A stretch of 56,729 bases of DNA from Acetivibrio straminisolvens JCM 21531 (GCF_000521465.1 NZ_BAVR01000019.1:1-56729); one strand, 5' to 3'. Numbered from the stretch's first letter, positions 27,648 through 37,496 are shown. Notes: generated by a model not told the origin, from the letters alone. Numbers and translations: made by a program.

Positions 27648-29120
27648 ATGATTGGAATCGAGCAATACCAAAAAATCCAGGAGTACAAAGCATTTGGACT
27701 TGCTCAGACAAAAACCGCAAAAGCACTGGGGATAACCTATTCTTCTGTCAGCAAATACTGGAATATGAGCGAAAAAGATTATGTTAAGAAAGCTGAAAAG
27801 GAAAGGTACCACATGGATAACTATCGCCAGTACATACTGGAACATTTGAAAATTTGTCCACAAATGAGGGATACAAACATCTATCTCAAATTGGTGGAGG
27901 CCTTCCCTGATTTACAAGTTAAACGAGCTACATTCTACCGCTATATGAAAGCCTTAAGAGAACAGCACGGGTATCCGCATGCCAGTAAACGTAAAACCTC
28001 ACCCCGTGAAATTTCTCCACCGGGATATGAAGCGCAGGCGGATTTTGGTCAATACAAACTTAAGGATATGTACGGGCGAATTGTACGAATATATTTCTTC
28101 TGCATGGTTCTGAGTTATAGCAGAATGAAATTTGTTTATTTTTCACCGGATCCATTTACAACCAAAACAGCCATTAAAGCTCATAACTATGCATTCCAAT
28201 ATTTTGGAGGAAGAACACAGACTATTCTTTATGACCTTGACCGTGTCTATGTAGTCAGTGAAAATCTGGGAAATATCATATTCGTACCCGCCTTTGAGGA
28301 ATATGTTAAGCGTATAGGTTACAATGTTTTGCTATGTAGACCAAGAGATCCTCAAAGTAAAGGCAAGGTTGAAGAGGTGATTGGATACATAAAGCAAAGT
28401 TTTTTTGAGGGCAGGATATACACCGGAATTGATTGCCTTAACAGTGCTGCCCTTGCATGGTTAGATAGGGAAGGCAACGGGCGAATACATACTGTGACCA
28501 GAAAAGTGCCGCGTGAAATGTTCATGGAAGAGCAAAAATACCTGTTCCATGTCAAACCTTATTCCGAAATATCAAGCACTGTTGCCTCCTTTGATAAGGA
28601 TGGAGTGGTAAGTTATAAAGACAACCGTTATCAGATTAATACAGGTATGATGGATGCTCATAAACGCATTCGCATTGAAGATGATGGTGAAATGTTTTTG
28701 TTCTATGATGCTGAAACAAATGATTTATTGGCTAAATATCCAGTTACAGAAGATACCGGGCAGTTGTTCAAACCAGAAGAAAATTACAGCAGAGACAGGG
28801 TTTCTTTAACCATCATAAAACAATATTTTGCAGAATACGAAATAGCTCAGGAATTCATTCGCCGAATGGAGCAGCAACAGCCGAAATATTTTAATACACA
28901 TTGCATTCGATTATACCGGATGACAAAGTTTTATACAATTGGACAATTGCTTGATGGAATAGAATACTGCATTGATACTGAACGCTGCAGTGCCTATGAG
29001 CTTTTGGCTTATCTCATGTATCAGTACGGAGAGCATATAGCTAAGAAGTTTTTGCCGAATCAGCAGTATTTTAACCATTTGGTGAGGGGTAAAGAAATAA
29101 GGAGGGAAATCGATGGCTGA
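27648..29120 (+). CDS. istA: IS21 transposase IstA
   Basis: A 490-residue transposase. The N-terminal helix-turn-helix (AFGLAQTKTAKALGITYSSVSKYW) is followed by the integrase core: YEAQADFGQYKL gives the first Asp, YDLDRVYVVSE the second and PRDPQSKGKVEEVIGYIKQSF the Glu of the DDE triad. The C-terminal part includes the IS21 beta-barrel (VVSYKDNRYQINTG). The end overlaps istB by eight bases. It looks intact. Confidence 0.92.
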   Translation: MIGIEQYQKIQEYKAFGLAQTKTAKALGITYSSVSKYWNMSEKDYVKKAEKERYHMDNYRQYILEHLKICPQMRDTNIYLKLVEAFPDLQVKRATFYRYMKALREQHGYPHASKRKTSPREISPPGYEAQADFGQYKLKDMYGRIVRIYFFCMVLSYSRMKFVYFSPDPFTTKTAIKAHNYAFQYFGGRTQTILYDLDRVYVVSENLGNIIFVPAFEEYVKRIGYNVLLCRPRDPQSKGKVEEVIGYIKQSFFEGRIYTGIDCLNSAALAWLDREGNGRIHTVTRKVPREMFMEEQKYLFHVKPYSEISSTVASFDKDGVVSYKDNRYQINTGMMDAHKRIRIEDDGEMFLFYDAETNDLLAKYPVTEDTGQLFKPEENYSRDRVSLTIIKQYFAEYEIAQEFIRRMEQQQPKYFNTHCIRLYRMTKFYTIGQLLDGIEYCIDTERCSAYELLAYLMYQYGEHIAKKFLPNQQYFNHLVRGKEIRREIDG

Positions 29121-29633
29121 TATAACAGAAATCCGTGAATTGGCCCAAAAGCTCAACCTTTGGAATATCGCAAGGGGATACATTGATTTGAACGATGAGA
29201 AACTATCAAACCTTGACTATCTTAAGATGGTGTTAGAAAAAGAATTGGAGATTAGAGCCAGGCAAAAACACACCAAGCTGAGGAAGGCAAGTAAGCTTCC
29301 AAACAAAGCATTTGACGCATCGAACTCAAACAAGGGCTTAAATTGGCAGATTAAACAGTTATCCAACCTGACATAGCTTAAGGATGAGCAAAACTTAATC
29401 CTGCTGGGAACTTAATTATTATTGATGATGTCTTTTATGTGGAACCAACCATGGCAGAACTGCAGGTTTTCTACCGGGCAGTTACCTTTCTTAATGAAAC
29501 CAGAAGCATTATTTTTATAACCAATCGTGAACTGTCTGCATGGATAGATGCAGCCGAAGACAAGCACCTTTTCCAAACTTTATTGGACAGGATAACGGCC
29601 AATTGTCAGATTGTTCACTTGACTGACAGATAA
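29113..29633 (+). pseudogene. istB: IS21 helper ATPase IstB, internal deletion
   Basis: The first part reads MADITEIRELAQKLNLWNIA and ends at WQIKQLSNLT with a stop at 29374-29376. Remnants then follow: DEQNLILLG, the approach to Walker A, is joined directly to IIIDDVFYVEPTMAELQVFYRA, the Walker B part, and runs to QTLLDRITANCQIVHLTD at 29633. The Walker A loop and about a hundred codons are therefore deleted. A true pseudogene, unlike the one-base cases elsewhere. Confidence 0.85.
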
Positions 29634-29714
29634 ATTGAATACACTCACTTTGTTCTTGAAAAATTAATACCTCGTTTGAAAACAATGCCGAAAAACGGCT
29701 TAAAATAGATGCAA

Positions 29715-29758
29715 AAAATCTCACAAAAATCAAAGAACTGCTTAACTTTTGAGATTTT
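29715..29758. terminator. Weak hairpin after IS21 remnant
   Basis: AAAATCTCA at 29715-29723 pairs with TGAGATTTT at 29750-29758 across a 26-base loop. The frame between 29680 and 29754 reads EKRLKIDAKNLTKIKELLNF, which looks like a short coding remnant of unknown origin. Confidence 0.35.
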
Positions 29759-29848
29759 CTGTAGTTTATATGGTAGGGGGGTCTAAATCTCTACCGCTTT
29801 TTACCCGGAAACGGGTGTGGGGTCACGCGCGAAAAATCGCAGTTTCAA

Positions 29849-29944
29849 ACGGTGGTCAGAAGACTGGTTGAAAAAGCAACGGTATATGATGACAGGTTAA
29901 TGGTAGAGTTTAAGTCGGGATTAGAAATAGAAGTGAATCTATAA
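29849..29944 (+). pseudogene. 3' end of a second serine recombinase B
   Basis: Encodes [29 protein letters not shown] and a stop, closely matching the last 30 codons of recombinase B (ending 12608); even the downstream TTGTAATAA sequence and terminator are shared. The rest of the gene is absent, cut off by the IS21 region. It indicates that a second related integrative element, or the other end of a duplicated one, once lay here. Confidence 0.8.
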
Positions 29945-29959
29945 GATTGTAATAAGATT

Positions 29960-30003
29960 GCCGCCAGTTGAGGAGGAAACCTTCTTAATTGGCGGCATTT
30001 TTG
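29960..30003 (+). terminator. Terminator after recombinase fragment
   Basis: A stem at 29960-29975 (GCCGCCAGTTGAGGAG) pairs with 29981-29996 (CTTCTTAATTGGCGGC) with a few G-T pairs and is followed by a T-rich run. It corresponds to the hairpin at 12680. Confidence 0.75.
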
Positions 30004-30049
30004 CTTTATACAAATGTATGAGCAAATATAGATAAATTGCGTAATCCCC

Positions 30050-30102
30050 TTGACAAAGCCAGTCTAACACATTAGACTATATATAGTCTAATGTGTTAGA
30101 CT
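30050..30102 (+). promoter_or_regulatory. BlaI-type promoter with double dyad operator
   Basis: TTGACA at 30050-30055 is followed after 17 bases by TAGACT at 30073-30078. Two 18-base dyads of form AGTCTAA-n4-TTAGACT occupy 30061-30078 and 30085-30102. With the six-base ATATAT between them they form one perfect 42-base palindrome. It covers the -10 and start point, so the BlaI-like repressor encoded next should block its own operon. Confidence 0.85.
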
Positions 30103-30115
30103 GGAGGTATGGTTA

Positions 30116-30484
30116 ATGGAGAAAGAGCTAAAGCTCAGCAATGCGGATTATCGTTTGCTTTCGATTGTATGGGATTCAGAGCCTATTGCTTCACCAGAGT
30201 TGTGCAAGTTGGCGGAATCTCAGCTCGGTTGGAAACGAACGACTACTTACACCGTGTTAAAGCGACTTTGCGATAAGGGCGTTTTGCAGAATGAGAACAC
30301 AATTGTCACTTCAAAAATTAAGCGAGATCACATTCAGGAAATTGAAAGCCGTTGGATTGTCAGCCGAGTCTTTGACGGTTCATTACCGAAGTTTATTACA
30401 GCTTTTCTGGGAAAGGAAAAAATCAGTGATAACGAGGCAGAACAAATCAAACAAATTATTGATGAGTACAGGAGGCGGAAGTAA
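30116..30484 (+). CDS. BlaI/MecI-family repressor
   Basis: A 122-residue winged-helix repressor: LSNADYRLLSIVWDSEPIASPELCKLA, then GWKRTTTYTVLKRLCDKGVLQ as recognition helix region, and a C-terminal dimer part ending LGKEKISDNEAEQIKQIIDEY. In the family the sensor protease triggers cleavage of the repressor. ATG follows GGAGG at 30103-30107. It overlaps the next gene's ATG by one base. The target of the regulon here is unknown; no beta-lactamase is present. Confidence 0.9.
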   Translation: MEKELKLSNADYRLLSIVWDSEPIASPELCKLAESQLGWKRTTTYTVLKRLCDKGVLQNENTIVTSKIKRDHIQEIESRWIVSRVFDGSLPKFITAFLGKEKISDNEAEQIKQIIDEYRRRK

Positions 30485-32453
30485 TGGTAGAAGTATTTTT
30501 GAAGATACTCAATATGAGCATTACGGCTACCTATGTGTTAATCGCTATACTCATCCTGCGCTTGCTGTTGAAACGGGCACCAAAGCGGATATCCTATATG
30601 CTCTGGAGCATTCTTTTATTTAGGCTAGTCTGCCCAGTTTCATTTTCATCAGTTTTCTCTCTTTTTAATTTTCTAGATGCCCCTGTTGCAGACAGCGGAG
30701 AAATCGAATACATTTCAAAGGTCAATGGACTTACGGTTGTACCGCAGATAAGCTCTGGTGCTGATTATTTTGGTAATACGGTTAGTCCGGTGGTTAGTCA
30801 GGCTGTGGAGACAACAAGCGTTGATCCAATGCAGGTTTTCTTATCTATCGGTACCTGGGTTTGGTTTGCGGGTATTGTTATTATGTTAATATACAGTGTT
30901 GTTTCCTACCTGCGGCTCAAGAGAAGGGTTTCAACTGCAACTCAACTAAATGGCAATGTTTTTGAAACTGACGAGATATCTTCTCCTTTTGTGTGCGGTT
31001 TCTTTAAGCCGAAGATCTACTTGCCTGTTGGAATCAATGAAACGGAACGTGAATATGTTTTGCTTCATGAACGGACTCATATTCTTCGAAAGGATCATAT
31101 CATCAAGCCGATAGCGTTTTTTGCCCTGTCCATTTACTGGTTTAATCCGCTTATGTGGTTGGCCTTCTGCCTGATGAGTCGCGATATGGAGATGAGCTGT
31201 GATGAACGGGTGGTGTGCGAACTTGATCGCGAGGAAAAGGCCAGGTATGGTGAGACCCTGTTGCGGCTTGCGATAAGACGTCCTATTCTGGCCGGAAGCC
31301 ACTGGCTTTTGGTGAAAGCACAACGAAAAGCCGGATTAAAAATGTACTTCACTATAAAAAGCCATCGTTTTGGCTTGTATGCACAGCAGTGTTTGTAGTA
31401 GTCATTGGGACGATATTCCTGTTGACAAATCCAACCCAGTCCCTCGACCTTCCAGATGCTACTTCTGTTATGTCTGTGGAAATGGAGCAGTTTAATGAGG
31501 GGGTTAGCGTTGGACCTGTAACCTTGGCGGACAACACTGATATAGAAATGGTTTTGTCAGCTTTATCAGGAGCGAAAAAAACACTGCGTAAATCAGTAAA
31601 CGATACTCCAACGCAAAAGAATTACCTCATAATAAGACTCATTCTTGAGGATGAGATGAGAAGGCTGTTTCTGTATTCGAAAGGCGGTAGCTATTATATT
31701 GAAGTGCCGTATGCTGGGGTGTATAAAAGTAATAGGTCTGCGAGTGTTGAAATATACAAAATATACAATTCAAATGGAAATATACAAGAAAATATTAAGG
31801 ATGTGCAAGACAGAAAGTCGAAAGATGATGTTTTTAGCACTTTAAATGAAGAAAGTGCTGGAGATAATAATGAAAATAAAAATATACTTTCAAAAGAAGA
31901 AATTATTCAATTAGTGGAAAGTATTGATCCATATCAATTGAAACCTACAATGTCACCAAAAGAAAGATATGACTTGAGGACGGAAATATACAGCAAAATT
32001 CCTGAAGATAAAATTCATAATTTTTCTTATGCCATTCAATCCAGCGCATTACAGCTTTATGGTATTGTGTGTGATGATAGATATATTGAGCTTATTGATA
32101 AGAATCATCCAAGATGGGATGCTTATGATAAAAATAATTTATTTGGGGTAGGAACTGTATTATCAGGAGTTGAGCAATATGTGAATTATAAGCCTTTGCA
32201 GGAAGATATTGACGCTGTAAAAAAACTCTGCAATGAAGGTCTCGAGGAGCGAAATATATTAAAAATAATTGATGCAAACAGAATACTACAAGATCTGTCA
32301 AGACATTTAATAAGCGTACCATACCGTGGAGAAGGGGAAGAAAAAGTAGATTATGGTGATATCCATAACCTATACTTCAAGGCGACTAAAACGCTTGAAG
32401 GTGCTCATAATTTTTTAAGTGACAACAATATTCCTGCGAATAATAATGATTAA
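30484..32453 (+). CDS. M56/BlaR1-like membrane metalloprotease (one-base frameshift)
   Basis: Corrected length about 656 residues. N-terminal membrane segments (TATYVLIAILILRLLL; VFLSIGTWVWFAGIVIMLIYSVVSYL) surround a cytoplasmic protease domain with the zinc motif LLHERTHILRKDH and SRDMEMSCDERVV. A C is missing at about 31300; restoring it gives AGSPLAFGES, the usual M56 continuation, and a further membrane segment FVVVIGTIFLLTNP. The external part is unusual: no penicillin-binding domain, but a short beta-rich domain and a 200-residue helical tail (from about 31880) that starts SKEEIIQLVESIDPYQL. The signal sensed is unknown. Confidence 0.8.
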
Positions 32454-32473
32454 AATTTGAAGGAGTTAATGAA

Positions 32474-33315
32474 GTGAAACTGTCTGACATTCTTCAACTA
32501 AAAGGACTTACCAACAATAGAATAAAAGTAGTTAGGCACACGACCGACAGAAATGAAATCAGAAATATAATTGAAGCAGGTCATTTTGAATTATATCAAT
32601 CATATCAAAAATCAAATGTTTTTAAAGATACAGAATATATAATTGTATTTCGTGCTTTAGAAGGCAGAAAGCGCTTTTACAAGGGGTTTATAAAGTGAAT
32701 AAAGTGCAGAAAGTCTCAAAGCTTCCAGACGTGCTAAATCCTATTATTATTTTAGAAAATTGGGGGGCAGGACCCTTTTATTTCTATGATTTAATTAGGG
32801 ACTATTCATTAAGTGAATTAGAAGAAAGGTTAGTCATCGATTGGGGCAGTTCTACGGTTTCTTGGTGTCAGAAAAAACTTGATAAAGATGTAATTGAAAT
32901 TTTACCAAAGGGATTTGCAAAAACATTTTTGGGATATGAAAATGTTATTTTAATGTTCAATGAGCTAGAAAAAATAGTAAAAAACCCAGATGTGAATAGG
33001 CAGTGGAAAATGATGCTATCGAATGTTTATGGAGTATATTTAATCCTTGATACCACAAATGGGCAACAATATGTAGGTTCTGCCTATGGCAAAGACGGTA
33101 TCTGGGGCAGGTGGAGCGATTATGTGCACACAAAACATGGGGGGAATAAAATACTTATTGAATTATTGACTAATGATCCTATGAGGTACAAAAAATTCCA
33201 ATTTAGCATATTGAATGTCCTTCCAAATTCTTCTTTGCGCGAACAAGTGATACAACTTGAGCAAATAACAAAAACAAAATTGGGGACGAAAACGTTTGGA
33301 TTGAATTCAAACTAA
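32474..33315 (+). CDS. GIY-YIG nuclease-family protein (one-base frameshift)
   Basis: Two adjacent frames form one protein of about 280 residues when a base is restored at about 32671 (GRKALLQGVYKVNKVQKVS). The N-terminal part starts MKLSDILQLKGL and has the basic patch IKVVRHTTDR. The C-terminal GIY-YIG domain reads VYGVYLILDTTNGQQYVGSAYGKDGIWGRWSDYV, containing the tyrosines and Arg of the active site, with a Glu in REQVIQLEQITKTKLG. Such stand-alone nucleases are common in defence and mobile regions. It starts 20 bases after the M56 gene and may be co-transcribed. Confidence 0.8.
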
Positions 33316-34008
33316 ATTGTTGTATGCAAACTAATATTAACAATGAAGCGCTGCATATTGATATGTTCCTACGAACCTCGGTTTTATAAAACAGCCAAAA
33401 ACCCATTGACATGTTCCCGTAAACGTAAGGTTCAAAAAATTAGCCCAAGACATCAATCCAAGCGGCTCAAGCCATGTGGAGACAGTCGTTCTTTTGTTCC
33501 ACAAAAACTTCAAATAATTTTATCTGTGTAAAGTCTGTGTAAAGATAGAGACTATAATAGTTAATACAATCGATAGACAAAGTATGCCTTTGAAACAATG
33601 ATGACAGTTATATTGAAAGAATATCCGTTAAAGATAAATGTCGATATCGCATTAACTCGTGGAGATGAGGATGGTGTTTTTATATGGCAAGTGATTTAAT
33701 ATTGCAGCAATGAGTGCAAAAAGCTGAGTATCCAAAGTTATTGCCATCTTCCATTCGCTCGTAAATAATGACAGCTGTGTATATATTTGATATAATAACA
33801 TAGGATATCAGATTATGGCAGAGAAAATTTGATCCAAGAAAGTTCAGTAGGCTGAAAACCGGTATCATACCGGAATTGAAACCAAATCAAATTGAAGTAG
33901 GGGGCTTTTTGCTTATACCATTCTATCAGCTATGTCAGAAAAGGTTAATATGACGTTGCCGATAGGTTGAACTATGCAAAACAGATATGGAAAGGAGGCC
34001 GGTTAGAT
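33316..34008. other. Non-coding region with repeat copy
   Basis: No convincing gene. It holds a copy of the element at 16816 (33358-33465), two direct TCTGTGTAAAG copies near 33522-33543, a short hairpin CCGGTA-TCA-TACCGG near 33859, and an unsupported 33-codon frame at 33601-33699. An AAAGGAGG ribosome site at its end belongs to the next gene. Confidence 0.5.
33358..33465 (+). repeat. Second copy of the 16816 repeat (left part)
   Basis: About 108 bases matching 16819-16927, with an unbroken core of 22 bases starting CATTGACATGTTCCC and a second conserved part AAGACATCAATCCAAG. Within each copy two related halves (GATATGTTCC... and GACATGTTCCC...) suggest an internal tandem origin. The inverted right end seen at 17035 was not found here. 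Confidence 0.6.
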
Positions 34009-34521
34009 ATGAGTGAAAAATATGTATGGTATGCCTGTTATGGTTCAAACATTCTGAAGGAAAGATTCATGCACTATATTAAAGGCGGTAAATGCAGATT
34101 CAACGATGCTTACTACAATGGATGCAAAGACAAATCAGACCCTTTGGATGAAAGACCATTCACTATACCGCATAAATTGTACTTCGGTATGAGCTCACGT
34201 AAGTGGGAAGATGGAGGAGTCGCATTTTTGGATCCTGAAAAGGACGATTCGATAATGACTCTTGGCAAAATATATAAGATAACATGTGACCAGTTTAAGG
34301 ATATTCAAAAGCAGGAAGGCGATAGTTGGTATGACAAAATCCTTTGTCTGGGAGAAGTTGACGGGATTCCAGTTAAAACATTTACTCATTCGTATGTTGT
34401 GGATGAGAGAAAACCGTTCGACAAGTATATCAATGTTATCATGTTAGGGCTGAAAGAAACGTATCCAGAAATGCCTAATGAAGAAATAGAGCAGTATATA
34501 AAAAGGCATATAATGCCATGA
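34009..34521 (+). CDS. Gamma-glutamylcyclotransferase-family protein
   Basis: A 170-residue protein with the signature WYACYGSNILKERF at residues 7-20 and GGVAFLDPEKD further on; GKIYKITCDQFKDIQKQEG contains the Glu in the catalytic position. It belongs to a widespread Firmicute GGCT-like branch unlike the phage copy at 1081. ATG 34009 follows AAAGGAGG at 33991-33998. It overlaps the next gene. BtrG of the butirosin pathway is also a cyclotransferase, but this copy is separated from the cluster by an insertion element, so no link is claimed. Confidence 0.8.
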   Translation: MSEKYVWYACYGSNILKERFMHYIKGGKCRFNDAYYNGCKDKSDPLDERPFTIPHKLYFGMSSRKWEDGGVAFLDPEKDDSIMTLGKIYKITCDQFKDIQKQEGDSWYDKILCLGEVDGIPVKTFTHSYVVDERKPFDKYINVIMLGLKETYPEMPNEEIEQYIKRHIMP

Positions 34522-34739
34522 TGTATATTAAAGCTATAATAAACGGGAAGAACACTTTTCTTCTTATACCTGATATGAGCTTGGCCAGGAACAATGATGT
34601 TTTAATGATTTTTAATGCCAAGTATATGGAAGTGTTTAGTGAAGAAGGGAATATAAGCTTATCTCAGGATGATGTTTATAAGATGTTGACTTACAGTATA
34701 AGATTCAACTTCAACCAAATAAAATTTGTATACCCTTAA
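34518..34739 (+). CDS. Unknown 73-residue protein
   Basis: Starts at an ATGATG overlap with the cyclotransferase stop, so it is probably translated by coupling. The sequence MYIKAIINGKNTFLLIPDMSLA, then DDVYKMLTYSIRFNFNQIKF shows no known family, signal or membrane segment. A further 43-codon frame (34740-34871, MLGATEDKALLCDIKI...) starts at the very next base and may be a small gene or the same protein continued past a point change. Confidence 0.5.
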   Translation: MMYIKAIINGKNTFLLIPDMSLARNNDVLMIFNAKYMEVFSEEGNISLSQDDVYKMLTYSIRFNFNQIKFVYP

Positions 34740-34871
34740 ATGTTAGGAGCGACTGAAGATAAGGCTTTATTATGTGATATAAAGATTACTAAAAATGACA
34801 GTGTGCTTACTATAAAAGCAATTCAGATTGATCTTGAGAGTGATATTAAAGAGTTGGTTTCCTATATATAG
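34740..34871 (+). CDS. Possible 43-residue protein
   Basis: Begins ATG right after the TAA of the previous gene and reads MLGATEDKALLCDIKITKN to VSYI. No ribosome site of its own; coupling is possible. No family recognised, weak call. Confidence 0.3.
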   Translation: MLGATEDKALLCDIKITKNDSVLTIKAIQIDLESDIKELVSYI

Positions 34872-35088
34872 GGATTTATCTCTTCCTTGCTAAGTCCACA
34901 GTTCTGATATACCTAATAGTTGTGATGTCTAGAGACATAAACACAGTATTGCAAAGATGAATTTTACCGTATAAAGGCGAACTATGTATTTGTGTCGTTT
35001 GCAGTAATTTCTATCAACTAAAGAAGGATTTTGTAATTTACTGTAGAAAACATTTTTATACGTTTATAAGCTTAGTGGGTGAATTGCT

Positions 35089-35418
35089 GTGGAAAATACA
35101 TTCTTGAAGTGGGCAGGTGGAAAGAATTGGTTCGTAAAGTATTACAGAAATATGCTGCCGCAGAAGTACAGAAGATATATAGATCCATTTCTCAGAGGGG
35201 GATCTGTATATTTTTATCTGGAGCCTAAGAACGCTATAATTAGTGATATTAACCTGGAGTTAGTTACGACATTTATTGCGATTCGCGATAATTGGCAGAA
35301 AGTATATGAAACACTTAAGTTCCATAGTAGAAAGCATTCTGTCGGATACTACTATCGCGTCAGAAATATGAAACCAAGAACATCCGCAACGATAGCAGCT
35401 AGCGTGAGTTTATTATGA
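35089..35418 (+). pseudogene. dam: DNA adenine methylase, cut by IS1634-like element
   Basis: N-terminal third of a D12-class adenine methylase: FLKWAGGKNWFVKYYRNMLP is the SAM-binding motif I, YIDPFLRGGSVYFYLEPKNAIISDINLEL follows, then YYYRVRNMKPRTSAT. The usual FLGGG reads FLRGG. The frame enters the insertion element near 35399 and stops at 35418. The catalytic DPPY half is not found after the element's other end at 37323, so the insertion was accompanied by loss or rearrangement. GTG start with a weak ribosome site. Confidence 0.85.
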
Positions 35419-37323
35419 AACAGTATAAAAAATCCTGAAATACAGTTATTTCAGGCATTACAAGATAACATTAGATGTATACACCAAAGCCTTTTATTTT
35501 CATCGGGCGTTCATGCAATTTTATAATCCCTAAATCTTCAGCCAGTTTTCTTTCTGCAGGTTCCATCTCTTCAAGTTTATAGAATACTTTGGGTCTACCT
35601 TTTTTACCGGTATCTTCGATAATTGTACCAAGCCTGATGTTCCCAAGCATGTCAAGAAGTGTGTCCATAGAACCGGTGAAACCTTTTTCTCTTGCAGTTT
35701 TATAAATCAGCGATGTCATCAGGTAAGTAATCACACAGCAGAAATTGTGAACTTTTATTTTTTGATCCGTCCAATGATATTGCGGAGTAAAAGACAGGTG
35801 CCGTTTATTCTTCATATTCTTAAATGTGTACTCAATGATAGACTGCCCATGATATGCCTGGATAATTTCACATGTACTCCAATTGTGATTATTGGTCATT
35901 AAAATCCTGTAACCCATTTCCTCTTCAAGTTTTGCAAGACATTCATATTTTATTGTGTAGTCAATTCCATAACATCTTTCGTCGTCCTCAAGAATTTTAT
36001 ACTCAATCAAGGTTTGCATCTTGTATCTGGAAATGACGGCACTGATCAATCTTTCAAGTTCCTCTCGACTCCGTTTTTTTGCTGTTGGGATTTGAAAGCA
36101 TCCGGTTAATCTTGCTTATCGCTGCATCACAGCTTGCCAAAAAAGTGTGTATCCCACGAATTTGTCCCTCCTTAAGCTTGTCTGAAATAGTGACAACAAC
36201 AGTCATGTCCCGACCCCATATGTTTGTAAAGGTGCGATAAGCCATAATGGTCTTTCCGTTAACCACGGTTTCCTCAAGTCTTGTGGATGCCTCCTCTACC
36301 AAGCTTTTGTGATGGAAGGGCGTCAGAGCCCCTACATATTTCATACCAAGGGATTCTACTAATTCTATATTCTTTTTTGAGTTGATTCCACGGTCAAAAA
36401 CAATAGTATGGCTCTTTGTGTCTGCTCCAATTGCTTCTAATCTATTCTTTATTTTCTCTATCACTTTTCGGAACACTTTGGCATCGTTCATGTTCCCTTC
36501 ATAGGAATGGTGAAACAGGGGAATCATATCGTCTTTGGTCACAACAAGAGCCAGTCCGATTTTGCGAAGGTCCATGCGTTTTTGCTTATTCTTGCCTCTT
36601 TTTGCAATATGGCATCTGCTGTTGGTTGTGTTGATATACGTGTAGAAGTTAGTAGTGTCATAAAAAAGAGAGTCCATTTTTATGTTGTAGTGACGTAGAG
36701 TGTTTTCAAGAAGCTGACGTTCTGCACTTTCTATTGCTTCCACAGGAAAAGCATCCATAGCGTCCCAGAAATGTTGGCTGTCTACCTTTGAGAAATTCGT
36801 ACGTAGCAAATACTCAAGGCTTGTTGTACGAGCCCATTGTGCCCAACCGTTTTTACTGGTAACTACACAGGCACGTCCAATTGCAACAAGCATTAGAGAG
36901 GCACCGGCGGTCATGTTATTTCTGATAGGTTTTTCTGCTGTATATTCTTTTGAAGAATGTACAAAGCCATTCAATACATTACAGATATCAAGTTCCGAAG
37001 CGACCTGAAGTAATTTGGCAACTAAGCCATGGGAATAAGATTTTAGTTTAAGAGAATCTCTGAGACCTTGAAGTCTTTTGAGGAGGTCATCGGCTTTACC
37101 AAGATATTCAAGGACGACGGGTCTTGGTTTACCGTTGACCCGACGAGATTCAACGATATACCAGTATTTATGGCCATTGGTAATTTTAGACTGAATAGTC
37201 GCCACGCTCTCACCTTCGTGTATACATAAAATGTTGGCAAAAAATACCCTCTTTTCCTTCTCTCAAGGCATTTTAGGATTTTAATTGTTTTAAAATTTAA
37301 ATTTTATGATAAATTCACGCTAG
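35399..37323 (-). mobile_element. IS1634-family insertion element
   Basis: About 1.9 kb bounded by inverted repeats: CTAGCGTGAGTTTATTATGA (from 35399) matches the inverse of 37304-37323 with a few mismatches. It contains one transposase gene on the minus strand. No clear target duplication is seen. It separates the dam remnant from the biosynthetic cluster. Confidence 0.8.
35471..37205 (-). CDS. IS1634-type transposase (one extra base)
   Basis: About 577 residues when corrected. The N-terminus MATIQSKITNGHKYWYIVESRRVNGKPR is typical of the family. The DDE core shows SLFYDTTNFYTYI for the first Asp and HTIVFDRGINSKKN for the second, and WSTCEIIQAYHGQSIIEYTFKNMKN in the C-terminal part contains the Glu region. 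The T7 run at 36074-36080 (A7 on the coding strand) has one base too many for the frame to continue as KKRSREELERLISAVI. Simple -1 slippage would not restore the frame, so an indel is more likely than programmed frameshifting. Confidence 0.85.
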
Positions 37324-37403
37324 GCTTTTAAAGACTTTTTCTTTATTTAAATGTCAAAAAACCGGATTGTTAAAAATTTATTTGCAATAAAGTTAATTTT
37401 TAA

Positions 37404-37432
37404 TTGACAAACGAATTATCATATATTATATA
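37404..37432 (+). promoter_or_regulatory. Candidate promoter of the biosynthetic cluster
   Basis: TTGACA at 37404-37409 and TATATA at 37427-37432 are 17 bases apart in a very AT-rich leader of about 170 bases between the IS end and the first gene. A further TATAAT at 37463-37468 has no clear -35. The ribosome site GAGGGGGTGA follows at 37481-37490. Confidence 0.65.
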
Positions 37433-37496
37433 TAAAATTATATTAAAAAAAGTTGTATTTAGTATAATTACCTAAAAATAGAGGGGGTGAATAATA

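Larger units (their letters stand above)
27648..29633 (+). mobile_element. IS21-family element, istB degenerate
   Basis: Coding extent of an IS21-like element made of an intact istA and a broken istB. Terminal inverted repeats could not be resolved; the left end is after the terminator at 27534 and the right end before the recombinase fragment at 29849. Without a working IstB helper the copy is probably immobile on its own. Confidence 0.8.

Noticed and set aside
33601..33699. 33-codon frame MTVILKEYPLKINVD...
   Set aside because: No ribosome site, no neighbours in operon and no recognised family; chance frame or fragment.
34009..34521. Cyclotransferase as a BtrG-like member of the aminocyclitol cluster
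   Set aside because: Tempting because BtrG is a cyclotransferase, but a dam remnant and an insertion element lie between, the transcript differs, and the branch is a common Firmicute one.
36074..36080. Programmed frameshift in the IS1634-like transposase at A7
   Set aside because: The downstream frame needs skipping one base, whereas the usual slippery A7 gives -1; a one-base indel fits the pattern seen elsewhere in the window.
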